A DNA stretch of 64,000 bases. Origin: Lunularia cruciata. Its lineage: Eukaryota; Streptophyta; Marchantiopsida; Lunulariales; Lunulariaceae. The DNA lies in contig OX419759.1 of the NCBI GenBank assembly GCA_948567375.1, positions 58,505,493 to 58,569,492 of the forward strand, in the 5' to 3' direction. Shown one piece after another: positions 42,275-53,955 of this stretch; the first letter of the stretch is position 1, and every line of letters begins with the position of its first letter. Position numbers and translations under genes: made by a program. The notes below the pieces were generated by a model. It was given only the letters and a program-made list of their open reading frames with translations. It did not search any database and was not told where the DNA came from.

Positions 42275-42483
42275 GGCCTTTGCTGCCCAATCTGAAGATG
42301 ATTGTCTTTGGGCTTGTGTCTTCTTACTCCCCATCCGAGTACTTCCATTTTCTAACCCAAAGTCGACTTCTTTGGGTTTACTCTGAAGACATTCCCGTCC
42401 ATTCTTTTCTTTGTAATTCGGCTCTCTTACTCACTTCTTCCTCAAAACACTTCAAAACAAAAAACTATGGGCACCACAACTAG

Positions 42484-43203
42484 TCAATCACCTAATACTA
42501 TATATAGTGAGTCTGGCATGATGTTGGGAGAGGCTCAATTGAATATGCATTCTCCTTTGTTCTCAACCAACAGCATATTTAAATTGGGAATTGACTCCAT
42601 GTTTTAGTTTGCTACCATACTTTGTGAGAGTAGGGATAATGTAATTCTTACTTCTAGAGCAAAGGTGGTTGATGGTAGAGCTAACTTGGTCGAGGAGCAT
42701 GGATCTGTTTAACTTCTAGTGGTTTATGGCAAGCAACAACAACTAGGTTGGAGGAGTTACCAACTAGACCTACATTTGAGTGAGCTTGGTTCACAATTGG
42801 AGTTGTCCTATTGGATAACCAAAGTTGGGTTTTCCATTTGGTGGGACCTTCAAGGAAGATCTATACATCACAAAGGGTCTAATTAGACTAGTGTGTAAAG
42901 TTGGGTTTTCCATTTGGTGGGACCTTCAAGGAAGATCTATACATCACAAAGGGTCTAATTAGACTAGTGTGTAATCCTTTATGTTGGAGAAGGTGGTAGT
43001 TGTCGATCTATGGCTATGGAAGACCGATGTAGAGAAGTGTCCATTTCAAATCCAAAAATCTTTAGGGGGTGGTACTACATAGTGCATCACATGTGGAGAG
43101 CTCATTGTCTAGATTCAGCTTGGTCATTTGATTGATAGCTTTTTGGTGAGAGCTCAAGCCATTGCAAGAATAGTAGAGTTATATGATGTCCTAGTTGGTG
43201 GAG
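42484..43203 (+). pseudogene. Element C protease region
   Basis: Resumes after the giant LTR at ACTAG. It aligns with B 23000-22320: an ESGMMLGEAQLNMHSPLF-like start (42510-42560), ANLVEEHGSV, LDNQSW (42805-42830), and YDVLVGG (43183-43203). The active-site stretch is disrupted by a tandem duplication at 42823-42974. Many stops. Confidence 0.85.
42823..42974 (+). repeat. 76-bp perfect tandem duplication
   Basis: Two identical copies, 42823-42898 and 42899-42974, starting AGTTGGGTTTTCC. Only one copy exists in B. The exact identity inside heavily decayed sequence means the duplication is recent. Confidence 0.95.
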
Positions 43204-44595
43204 TAGTGCTATATCTCATGGGTTAGTATTGACTATTGGGAGGAGATAACTTCCTATAGGCCAGTTTTGCAATTACGTGAGGGATTGGTATGTAGCTTAT
43301 TAGTGTGTTTTAGCAGTGGTAGTCTTAGCTCACTATAATCAAGGACCATGGCATGAATTCTAGCTTTTAGTGGTTTTGTTAATTGGTTTGGTGACTTATT
43401 GGATGGGAATACCCATACAAAGGATACCCTAATACAAAAGAAGATCACTTGGAATTGGAGTACAAATGAGGTTTTTTCATCCACCTTGGATGTTCCATTG
43501 TAGAGTTTTGAGAAGGCATTATAATAACATGCAAATTAGTTGGTGCAATAGGCTTGGAGTGGAGCCCTTGTACCAATAAGAGACCAATATGAAGATGAGC
43601 CACCGGAGTCTATTACCCTGTTACGTTTGGATACCATACTTATTTCTTGGTAGTATCCAATAAAGGGAGTATGCCCATTGGAGTTGTTTGGTGAGATCAA
43701 CATTGGACTAGTTATGATAGTACAAGTAAGTATATGGATTGAGAGGTACTTGTATATAGAGAGAGATGAGACTGCTAGGCAAGTCTTTCTACATCATGTG
43801 GTGTACTTGGCCTATTGGTATCCATAGTTATTACCAATGTCAGCAATCAAAGATTACCGTATGATCTTACTTGTAGATATTTCTTTGCTAGGGTTGCAAG
43901 ATCTAGGAAGACATGGTCTCATGTTTTTGGTGATTTTTGAATGGCCATTTCAAGGATATACCTATGCTGACCAAGATTAGGGTCTACAAGATCTCCTAGT
44001 ATGTTTTGGGAGATGTTATGTATATTATGACATCTTTCGTTCATCAATTATTTATCCCTCCTACATTTTGGAAAACATTCCTTTAATGTGTGATTCTTGC
44101 ACACAAGTAGTGAAAATTACACATCATATCCATTCTTGGATTGGACCTACAATGTTATTAGAGATAGCTAAAATTGGATCATGGGCTCATTGTCTTTGTC
44201 TTTGGTGGATGAATCTCTTACCTAAAGAGGTTTTACAATGGGATTCAATGGCTACTCTACCTAACTATTGATGATATTCCTGTTGTTGGGCACCAATCTT
44301 AGATAGTGGTAGTGGTTGATATGTCACCTATAGTGATGGTGAACCTTGTTGGTTAGCCCAGAGCCACTTTACCCACACTTATGAGTTTCCTAGGCTCATA
44401 TTCTTTGTGAGAAGGAGGTCTTGGACTTGTTTGGGACTCATAGTTACAACAATTGATGGAGCCCAATGCCAATGAGAGAGAGCAAGAAATGGGTTTTTAT
44501 ACCAATATTACCACTATTTTAGTAGTTTTAGACACATCTAATCATTAGGTGTTAGGTCAAGATTTGGACTTGAACTGTTTGACTTGGATTGTGAG
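43204..44595 (+). pseudogene. C5-cytosine DNA methyltransferase domain in element C
   Basis: Between protease and RT, absent from B. Most motifs are in one frame. Motif I is PLELFGEINIGL (43678-43710), then RYLYIERDETARQVF (43744-43788). Motif IV is EWPFQGYTY (43939-43965), where the catalytic Cys of PCQ is Phe (TTT at 43948-43950, one base from TGT). Motif VI is ILENIPLM (44065-44088). Motif VIII-like GSWAHCLCLWWMNLL is at 44176-44220. Motif X-like EPNANEREQEMGF (44459-44497) lies in a shifted frame. Stops occur at about 43827 and 43978 and elsewhere. An intact relative would transfer a methyl group from S-adenosylmethionine to cytosine in DNA. This copy is dead. Confidence 0.85.
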
Positions 44596-45800
44596 CCTTG
44601 GATTGGTGGAGCAACGTAGGATGCACTTGATAGGAATCACCACTTAGATACTTGTAAGATCTATACCTATCAAGTCAATTCAAGCATATATTGGGGGTAA
44701 TAAACCAAGTAGGCAAGGTATTTGTGGGACATAGCCAGTGGCTATTGGTGAGAATGGTCTACTTGGGATTCAGCTAAAAAATGTGTGTAGCTTGTAGCCA
44801 AAGCAAAGGGAGTTGCTTTAAGGTTGAGGACTCTAGCATTTAGGAACATGAAATTATTGCTCCCTAGGGCCTAGTGTAGCAACCAGCCAATGTATCTTCT
44901 ACTCCTACATCACTTATAGGGGATACTTGGGAGCTAAACACTGGACCCAAGCTTACAAGAGGGGAAAGATAGAAAGTTTGGAGGTTCTTGAGGAGCTACA
45001 TGAGTTGTTTTACCTTTAGTTTGAAGGACTAAGGTTCTTTGAAATGACCTAGTATTTGGATTGAGTTGACTAGGGATACACCAATTCTTTTGACATCCTT
45101 ACAAATATATTGACATGGAGAGAGCATTGATTTAGAGTTAGAGTAAAGACCTTTTTGAAACTAGTTTGGTGGATATTTCACATGGAGAATATACTTTAAC
45201 TATAGTGATTCCAACCAAGAAGGATATACATGGAAATTACATAAATAGGCAGATGTGTAGAGATTACCATCCAATCAATTAGCATACTATGTGTGATAAG
45301 TATGTTATGCCTATACCGAAGAAGATCTTTGATACAATTGAGCATGCAAAGGTCTTTAGTACTTTTGATCTTTAAGCAAGATATCATCAATTGCCAATCA
45401 AGTAGGAAGACAAGTCCAAGATAGCATTTTGGACTATTGATCCTCATGGATATATTGTATCAATGGAAGTTTTTACCATTTGGGTTAAGGAATGCTCATG
45501 TTGAGTTCCAAAGGCATGGACAAGATCTTAATAGGATTGGATTTTGCTAGGTGCTATATTGATGATATATGTGTCTATAGCACTATTATGGAGGAGCATG
45601 AGAGATGTTTGTTGGAGATGTTTGAGAGATTGAGATTTCATGGACTCAAATTGCACCCTAGGAAGTATAGATTCTTCCATTAGCAAGTTGAGTATTTGGT
45701 TCACACTATCTACCTTGGTAGACTTGGTGTCCAGTTTACCAAGGTGGAAGCTATTGCATGTATTTCCTTGGCCTATAGATGTGATCAAATTGCCAACACT
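44596..45800 (+). pseudogene. Element C reverse transcriptase
   Basis: A spacer homologous to B 22310-21880, then RT: ISHGEYTLT (about 45175), RQMCRDYHPIN, VFSTFDL-stop-ARYHQLPIK, CYIDDICVYS (about 45550-45580) and FTKVEAIA. Stops and shifts abound. The frame is cut at 45800, just after the RT palm, by a solo LTR with duplication ACACT. Confidence 0.88.
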
Positions 45801-46537
45801 TGTTATACTCCGAGGACAAGAGAAGAGAGAAAACACCGATTGCACACTCAAACATTTGATGCCCCAAGGGAGCACCTTCTCTTTATTATATAGGCAAAGA
45901 GGATCTCCTCCAAGGAAGCTCCACCATAGGATTAGGGACATAGATAGGTGACATGTCAGCAAGCTCCACCCATGGATTACTTACTTGGATGGGTGACCTG
46001 TCTGGTCTAGGTCCTATCTGGTTGGTCAAACGAGCTTTGACCAGAGGGAATCTTTTAGGGAATCTTCTTGTAGGAATCTCAGAATCACATGAGTAAGGTA
46101 CCGTTGGAAAGCTCTCGACAAGACAAATCAAGCGGAGGGAGGGCCAGCCTTTCCTCTATTGGGGGGGAATATGCACATTTTCAAGGCCTAATTCATCCGT
46201 TTAGGCCTCCGAAATTGCCTTCAAAGATTTCAGGCATATTTTGGTTCCTACTCTATTAGTAGAAGTCCTCTTTTGGTGATACCTCTTTCTGATCTGTTTA
46301 GTCCATCATGTGTAACATCCTTCCAGATGTTACCAAACCAATTCTCACATTTAAATCATATGTCTAGCTATTGGTTCTAAGGTTCTCAAGTCTATTTCGG
46401 TTTTTGCCCTATTAGTAGAAGTACTCTTTTGGTGATACTTCCATCTGATCTATTTTGACCATCATGTATAACATCATTCTAGATGTTACCAAACCAAATT
46501 TCACATCTAGATCATATGGCTAACCCTTGGTATTACA
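45801..46537. repeat. Solo LTR of an unrelated element, target duplication ACACT
   Basis: 737 bp from TGTTATACTCCG to GGTATTACA, with ACACT at 45796-45800 and 46538-46542. It holds an internal diverged tandem duplication (46238-46374 and 46395-46530). No other copy in the window; orientation cannot be set. Confidence 0.85.
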
Positions 46538-46542
46538 ACACT

Positions 46543-47300
46543 CCTTGGGTTGGTAAACTTATATTGTTGATATATTAGAGTATTTAGTGTTATTGCTAAG
46601 GCCTGACAAAGTTGACCATGCTTACACATGAATGGTGTTGGGGAGATGAGTAGGAGAGGGCTTTTCTAGAGTTCAATGAGAGGTTGAAATTTTCCCTTAT
46701 TCTTAGGAGACCGATTAGAGAATGACCATTTTAGGTTCATACTGATTGGAGTATGTTGGGGCTTGGAGCAATGCTCACCCGACAAGATGATGATGAGGAG
46801 TGTTATTGGCCTATGCTTATCACTCCAACAATTTAGTGGAAGAAAAGTATAGTTCATATGAGGGAGAGCGCTTAGCAATAGTGCAAGCAATAGCACATTT
46901 CCAATGTTACCTATTTGGTAGCCTCTTCATTCCCATCATTAATCATCAATTACTAAAGTGGTTGATGAAGTCTAACAAGCTTTTAGGAAAGCTTGCACAA
47001 TGGACTTTGACTTTATAAGAGCATGATTTAACAATTATTCATATACATGGAGTGGTGAACCATGATGTAGATGGGTTGAGTAGAAATCCATGTCTCAACC
47101 ATTAGGACCAAATGGGAGTACATTGGCATGGTGAGATAGATGAGGAGATGGTGTTAGGTTGGAATACATCTACTTTTTGATGTATATTTTCTAAAGCTTT
47201 GATGGTATGTCTGTAAGTATAGATAGGAGGAGTTTTTGAGGTCATACATCCAAAGAGTGGAGATATTGGTACAAGTAAACAAGACATTTATGATGACATT
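46543..47300 (+). pseudogene. Element C RNase H
   Basis: Continues RT after the solo LTR: a LLGLVN segment, EMSRRGLF, then HTDWSMLGLGAML (RNase H Asp, about 46738-46775), YSSYEGERLAI, LKWLMKSNKLLGKLAQW and HDVDGLSRNPC. It matches B 20854-20500. One frame change within 46790-46800. Confidence 0.88.
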
Positions 47301-47479
47301 TTAATGATGGATTATCTTTGCATTGGTGTTGTGGGTGGGACAATTGGTACAAAGGAGAAAGACTATATCTTTTAGCAAGCTAGGCAATCTAGATTGGATG
47401 GAAGACACCTTCTTCATGTATAGGAGGATGATAGAGTGCAAGTAGACCATTTTCATTTCAAAGATCACAATTGGTTCAT

Positions 47480-48508
47480 CATGCTCATCAGGAGCTAGGA
47501 CATTTTGGAGTAAAATGTACATATAGATTACTCTATAATCATTATTTGTGACATGGTATAGATTGATATTCAACGATTTGTTGCCATATATGTGGTTTGT
47601 GACCAAGTTTAGAGCATCATTTAATGCTCCCACACCACAATTACACATATTACCTATCATGGGGTTAGATTATCATTGGAGTTTGGACTTTGTTGGACAT
47701 ATATTATTGATTATGAGGCATCATTGGTATGTTTTGGTTATGGTCAAACACTTTTCCAATTGGATTGAGTTAGTGATACTTCTTGGGAAGTCCAATGGAG
47801 GGATAACTTGTTCTTGGATTGGGTTCTTACTCATTTTGGTGCACTAGTTGAAGTTTTGATTGACCATGACACTGAGTTCTTGGGAGAGTTTTAGGTCTTT
47901 TGTGACAAGCTCTTGATTGATAACCATACTACCTCTTAAGATCACCCTAAGGTAAATAGCTTGGTGAAGAGAGTGGTTCAAATGGTGAAGAGAGGATTGC
48001 ACATGTATAGTTTGCAAAAGAGTACACTTGGGAGATGGGGATCTCCAATTACCTTGGTTGGACATGGATTATTGGTTCAACCATCAAGCCTCTTTATCAT
48101 CCTTCTCTTTTTACTTTCTACTCTATGGATAAGATCTAGATTTACTTGCAACCATTTGTCAAGATACTATTGTAGTTTTGGACTTAAGATGATCTAGACA
48201 TATTGGTAAGCACATGTTCTCAAACAGGTAGAGACCTTCCAAAGAGTGATGTTGATGACCTTTGAGAACTTAGCAGTTGTTGTACATAGGGGTACCTTAT
48301 GCTATACTATTATTCAAGGAGCATGTTATAGGCCCTCAATCTGTCAATTTCATTGAGTGATTATATTTATCTATAGCAAATTGCACCGACAACACTTGAT
48401 ACTATCTTGAGAGTGCATAAGGTTTTTATTTTTAAAGTCCTCATGTTGAAAGGATAGAATGGTGTTTTCTGGAAGGATCATCTATGCAATTGTATGCCTT
48501 ACCACCAA
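47480..48508 (+). pseudogene. Element C integrase (truncated before the PHD finger)
   Basis: HHCC remnant (AHQELGHFGVK-like, about 47480-47515), RASFNAPTPQLH and DYHWSLDFVGH (first Asp). LIDHDTEFLGEF keeps the second Asp, while the Glu of ADGLTER is Lys in this copy (NSLVKRVVQ). The C-terminal part (QQIAPTTLDTILRVHKV, WKDHLCNCMPYH) ends at 48508 where an inverted LTR begins, so the PHD finger expected from B is missing. Confidence 0.88.
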
Positions 48509-48950
48509 TCAGTTCACACTCAAATCACACTCAACTTGGATCAAAGCTCAATTCTCAACTCAATAATCTACCAAAAATGAATATTGATTACAATCAAGCC
48601 ACATATGCTCTAGCTAAGAGACTCCATGTCATGTTTACCTTTTGACCATAGCCAAGAACTCAAAGGCTCAACATCAGATAAGTGAGTTTTTTAGAGTTGC
48701 ACTTCAAAGGTATACACCCTTTGCTTGACTTGGATCTCTAGCCCTAACTGCACCATTGATAGCCTTTTTGATGGTGCAAATGATGGAGTGTCCCACAATG
48801 TGATTAGTAGCCTTAACACAAAATTTGGCCGCCAGTAAGTAGTCTTTGAACAACTATTAATATAACTCTAACCATCAAGACTATCACTCTGGCATTTGAG
48901 AAAACTAGCTTCAACACTATAAATATCATGATAATTATCATGCATATATA
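48509..48950 (-). repeat. B-type LTR, inverted relative to element C, cut by F
   Basis: Diverged copy of the B LTR in the same orientation as B's own LTRs, hence opposite to C's reading direction. It holds a perfect 16-bp palindrome CATGATAATTATCATG where B has GACAGCTGTC. It stops about 12 bp after the palindrome, where the LTR of element F starts. Confidence 0.8.
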
Positions 48951-49748
48951 TGTGACAACCCAACAAGTATCAGTTTTGTGGTAATCAGGTAAATTAAGTT
49001 TGTTCTCGCAAGATACAGGTCAAAAATAGTCAAATACCAAGCAAACAATAACAATGCAATTCTTCTTGATTGCGTCTTTAATATCTCATGTAGAAACCAC
49101 ACCTAGAAGAGAGTAACAAGCACTAACTCGTAGTCTCATCACAAATTACACACTCATAATCACAATACTCTCCAATCTTTCCAAACAAACTTTGATTGTG
49201 ATGATTCAAATTCTCTCAAAGACAACTACTTCATTGCAAAATGACTTCACCTTAGAATTGTGTTCCACCCCTCCACTAAAGGCACAACTTCCTTGATCAA
49301 AAATTGCTTCATATCAAACTCACGTTGCACTCATAACTGTAGAAAACTACCAACATTATGATTCCTCTCAAATCTATCAAGGCATTACTTTGCTTGCATT
49401 TCACCTAGGATCAAACACACAAAATGAAGATCAAGGTTGCAGAATCCAACATCCAACAAGCACACTGACTTGCACTTCAAAATTCTCCACACACTCACAA
49501 ACACAAGCATAAACTTGATACTCAAAATTATGTTTAAGCAACCAACACTAAACTCAACACTTTGCATTATCTATATTTAGAAACTACAAATATTGAACAA
49601 CATAACACTCAAGTGCCTCCTTTCAATAGGTTGAGCACTATGATCATTATCTAACTAAAATACCATTCTACAACAACTCTACCAACCTACAGATCCAAAA
49701 TGTCAATGCACTTCTACATATTTGCCTCTTCAAATCTCAAATCTATTT

Positions 49749-52210
49749 CTACTTCGATTCAATGTCAACCTTGACTTTGGCTTCCAAACCCAATGATCCT
49801 CCTATTACTTCTCCTTCTTTGGGTCTATCTTCTTCTACTACATCCTCCACCATTTCTACTACTTCTTCACCCTGAATTCCAATTTCACCAATGAGTAACC
49901 TATCTACCTCTTTATCTCTTGATCCAATCTTCTCTAATGTCTCGGATAGCTGATCCAAGGCATTGCACTCCTACTTCTACTACTTTAGACTTCCTATCTT
50001 CCTTTACACTACTCCAAAGTCTCTCTAACTATGAATTTACCAAGTCTAATCTAAGACTTACATTATCTCCTACCTCAATCATCTTCCTATCTACTTATTC
50101 CCTCAAGCAAATCAAAAGATGGTTCATATCCACATCTTTTGCTTTTCTCTTTTGAGTATCCTACACTAGCAACTTGGAGGAAGCAAGACTGCAAATTCAT
50201 GCAGTCTTGCTTCCTCCAACTTCCCTTCAGATTTTGTGCTCAACATCACTCTCATTCTCCTAACAACTTCTCCTACTGACTCTAATACATACCTTCAAGA
50301 CCGTTCTACCTTCAACTCTTCTCTATATATCTTTAACTCATCTTTGTACTTGGCTGCCAATATCTTCTTCTCCTCTTCATATTGAGTACTATGCCTCTCA
50401 ACATTTCTTACTAGACTTCTCAATCTTTCTTTCTCTTGGTGCCAAACCGCTAACTCCCTCTGCCATGCTTGATCTTTCTTTGCTGCACTTTTCTTCAGGC
50501 TCTCTGACATCTGCTCCATCACAACCGCCATTGCCTTTGCATGTATGCTTTCACCATAAACTTTGCTGACTTCACCTCTCATCTTCTCAACCAACACTTT
50601 CTGCTCTTCAAAACTCTTTGGCTTGGCCGTCCATCTCTCTTCCCTACTGTTTGAAACTCTCTTTCAATTTCTATACAGTCTTCTTTTTTAAGACTACCTC
50701 TCCTTGAAGTTCTTCAACTTCTTCTTCCCTTTGGGTTACAATCTCCTTCAATTCCCTTGTTTCTTCAATCAAATACTTCATCACTTGCAACTCATTCTTT
50801 ACCTCCAAATGATCTTTCTGAATCTCCTTCTTTTGCTTATTCAATAGCAACAACAACGGACTCACAATCTGTGACAAGTACTCCACCCCATAAAAGTCTT
50901 CTTCTTCTTCTGCTTGGTCTTTGTACTTTGCCTCCATCAATGCTTCTTCAGCCAAAGTCTTCCTCCGACATCTTGATCTTTATACCTTCAATGACCTTCC
51001 TTCCGAGCTTACTTCTTCTTCATTCAATTGGCTTGGACCTGCAAGTGTAGCCGGCAACAGCCTTTTTGATCTAACCTCCTTTGGACAACTTTCTTTGGTT
51101 CTTTGTCCATCTCCTCCATGGGTTAACTCTAAGCAAGGGCCGTCTCCTCTCTCCATACAATCAATCACCATATGTAACTCCTCATTGTCTTCTACTGTCC
51201 ATGCATCAACTGACTACTGGACTTCATCTTTACCTTCACTCTCACTACTTGACTCCTTGATCTATAATGTGAGTTTAGCTTCTTCAAAGTCTCCTCTCTT
51301 CAATTGTATCTCTCCTTCAGACTCTGAAGCCTCGTCCTTCACCGCCTCCTTACCTCACAAGTTGAATCATTGGGTCTTTTGTTGTGGTAGGGATTATGCT
51401 ACTCTTTTGGGTTTAGTCTGCTTCTTTGCCTTTGGACTTCTTCCTTCCACCATCTTCTTCTATCCTATCCTGATGAAATGATCGTCATTGGATTGCAATT
51501 GCAAGATGTATGGCTGCTCCTCTTCATCTACTTCTCACCAAAGATTGGGATGGAAATGCAAAACCATCCCATGCTTCTTCTCCGTTATCAGAAAATTTAA
51601 TCTCAAGTAGAAATGTGATACAAATGGTGCAAAGTAGTGTGGGAGCAAATTGGTCCTCCAATTGACAATCATCTACCTTGTTCTTTGGTGGAAGCACTTT
51701 GCTCAGTTCACCTTCTCTCCTACAAACATTTGGTGGAAGAAGACCGCCTACTGCATAATCACATATGTTGTTTGCTCTGGCTTGAACATTGCAATGAGCA
51801 CTTCCACAATGCCTTTCTTAATTGGGTCCTGATAGGACTCTACTTTGTAGCCATTGGTGGTTTGTGGAGCAAAGGACAAATTCCTAATTTTTGTGGTTTC
51901 TTCTGCAGCTTCACACTTCCTATAAAAAGTGACCCCGGTTGCATCTCTTGCTTCCCTAGTACTAGCTTCCAATCCAACTCAGTCCATCAAGCCATATTTC
52001 ATCTCTTCCCCATTACTTTGGGGCCTTCCTCACAATTACTAACATTTATCTCTGCCATGAAACCTAGAAAACTAACATTCCAATTCCAGGCCAGAAATGT
52101 AATTCAAAGTCTGTTCAGGACTTCAATTCTAGCTACTACATCTAATCACCAAATTGCAAAAGTCCTCACTATGAGTGCATTCTTACTCTTCTTTGCCATG
52201 ATCTGCTCAT
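49749..52210 (-). pseudogene. LTR-encoded coiled-coil protein, copy 3
   Basis: Pieces of the protein described at 31733-34250: a globular part at 51600-52210 (NWRTNLLPHYFAPFVSHFYL), an acidic part at about 51180-51350, and a coiled coil at 50671-50955 (HLEVKNELQVMKYLIEETRE) and 50295-50597 (KDQAWQRELAVWHQEKERLR). The stretch KLKLLV...KDVD...VDRKM recurs at 50080-50200. Broken by many stops. Confidence 0.65.
50174..50219. repeat. Perfect 20-bp inverted repeat with 6-bp loop
   Basis: Arms 50174-50193 and 50200-50219, starting TTGGAGGAAGCAAGACTGCA. Copy 2 has only the right arm, so the left arm is a templated inverted duplication specific to this copy. The DNA could form a hairpin. Confidence 0.95.
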
Positions 52211-52704
52211 GAGTTTGTTGGCGTTGGAAGATTATCTCTTCTCCTAGATGCGACACTCTAACCCCTTCTGGTCTTCAGAAAATTTTGCTCCCAATCAGCT
52301 TCTTGACACGCTTTATTGCAAGATGACTACTCAGATTGATAGGATATCTACTTGACATGTTCTATTTCTCCCTACACAATCATAATTTTATCGTACTTCA
52401 AGGTGCAGTCATTCTTCAATCAATTTCAAAATCGACCCTTACTTCTTCTGTGTGTTTGTGTCTTGTCACTTTCAAAGTAATCCTCTCCTGCCTCTACCAT
52501 TTTTTGAAGAGTAATTTCTTGGTTGGTCTGACCTGCAAAAAGGTTGTTACATCTTCTTTGTATCAGCCTGTGCTTCCCATCTCAAAGACGCTCTTCTTTG
52601 AATTTACTCCAAAGACACATAAGTCCATTCTTTTCTTTGTAATTTGGCTTTCTCAATACACTTCTTCTTCAAGACTCATCAAAACAAAAAATGTGGGTAT
52701 CACA

Positions 52705-52716
52705 TACTCCCTCCTC
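52705..52716 (-). other. Polypurine tract of element F
   Basis: The minus strand reads GAGGAGGGAGTA directly before the LTR start. Confidence 0.8.
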
Positions 52717-52859
52717 AAATGTATGTGTCCCCACAAACACCAACAATATCTTCTTTATACAATGCCAGATCTACATTCCAATATTTTTGAATTCTCCACC
52801 CATTCACTTGGGTCACAAATGGATTTCCCTCCAGGTTTGCAAGTTGAATAGAGCTATTA

Positions 52860-53895
52860 TCACAGATTTTTAGCACACGATATGGCTCCATCTACCTCTA
52901 ATGCAACTTGCTTGGAAAAAATATTCAATGATTGCATATACCAACACCAAATTGCCCTCCTGACTAACAACTGGCTTGATTTGCTTACCGTGCTTGACCT
53001 TTCATTGTTCTTGTACCTCCTTTGTGGTTTGCATTGCATTGTCTCTTTTCTCTTCTAACCACATCAACTGATGGATCCAAACATCCTAGCTTTCTTCTTC
53101 CAATAATCGTTTGTCATAGAGAATCTGATATGTCGGTACTTCAAATTCCGCTAGTAGTATGGGATGCAAGCTGTATGTTTGGAAGTATGGAATTTTTTTG
53201 GTGGTGATTTTTTCAGTCATTCTATATGCTCACAAAGCTGCAAGTAACTTTGTGTCCTAATCGTAGGCATAATCGACTATCACCTTCTTCAAAATTTTAC
53301 ATAACAATCCATTGGCTTTCTCCGTTAGTCCATTCACTTTTGGATTATAAGGAGTCATCTTTTGATGTTTTATCTATAAGTACTTGGTTAATGCTTCCAC
53401 CATGGAGTTAAAAAAATGGGTCCCCCAATCACTAACCAATTCCAAAGGACATACGTAATGTGAATTGATGTTTCAAAAGAAAAATTTTGCAACTATTTTT
53501 GCATCATCTCTCCAAGTTGCCTTGGCTTCAACCGTCTTGGTAGCATAATCAATGCACACCAAGATAAATCTCCTCCTTGTGAATTGGGTCACCGATTGAA
53601 TTGGATCCACAAAATCAATGCCCCATTTCTCAAATGGAGCCAATGGCAAAATTGGTCTCAAAGGCAATTGGGAAGTAGCCATTGGCTTTCTTGTTTGTTG
53701 ACAGGCATCACAACTTTGTATATAGGTGTGAGTATCCTTATACATCATAGGCCACCAATACCCTAATGAAAGAATCTTCTTTACAATATTCTTAAGGGTA
53801 TAGTGTCCTCCCAATGCTTCTAAGTGCAAGGACTCAATTACTCCTCCAACTTTGTATGCATGTAAGCATCTCCAAAGTACTTTATATGCACCCAT
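52860..53895 (-). pseudogene. Element F integrase
   Basis: 53473-53895 holds the zinc module (GGHYTLKNIVKKIL, CDACQQ) and the first catalytic Asp (KWGIDFVDPI). In another frame at about 53290-53460 are ELVSDWGTHFFNS (second Asp) and NPKVNGLTEKANG (Glu). All three catalytic positions are kept although frame shifts and stops are present. No chromodomain is seen after the core. Confidence 0.85.
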
Positions 53896-53955
53896 CTTAA
53901 ATAAAATGTTGTGTTTTAGCTAGTATGGTCACATCTTTCTGAGGAAGACTACACT

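Larger units (their letters stand above)
30940..42478 (-). repeat. Giant solo LTR, copy 2, target duplication ACTAG, containing element E
   Basis: From TGTGACAACCC at 30940 to GGGCACCACA ending at 42478. ACTAG lies at 30935-30939 and 42479-42483, inside element C. Without E (34469-42274) and its short duplication it is about 3.7 kb, like the LTRs of element F. Confidence 0.93.
14986..48508 (+). mobile_element. Element C: old Ty3/gypsy element carrying a DNA methyltransferase
   Basis: Fragments on the plus strand follow element B domain by domain: gag (14990-16103, 30228-30934), protease (42484-43203), methyltransferase (43204-44595, absent from B), RT (44596-45800), RNase H (46543-47300), integrase (47480-48508). 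Insertions of A+B, the giant LTR with E, and a 737-bp solo LTR account for the gaps, each with matched target duplications. No same-orientation LTR is visible at either end. Heavy decay throughout marks it as the oldest well-defined element here. Confidence 0.85.
48951..52704 (-). repeat. 3' LTR of element F (giant repeat, copy 3)
   Basis: 3754 bp, TGTGACAACCC to GGTATCACA. It adjoins the polypurine tract GGAGGGAGTA (minus) at 52705-52716. It is homologous over its length to copies 1 and 2. Confidence 0.92.

Noticed and set aside
43204-44595. An independent host gene inserted in element C
   Set aside because: No ends or target duplication are visible, and the segment runs on in register with the protease and RT spacer shared with B; it is better read as part of the element.
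50757-51481. Plus-strand Ser/Pro/Leu-rich open frames in the giant LTR
   Set aside because: They are antisense shadows of the Glu/Lys-rich coiled-coil frame; the same pattern recurs in all LTR copies.
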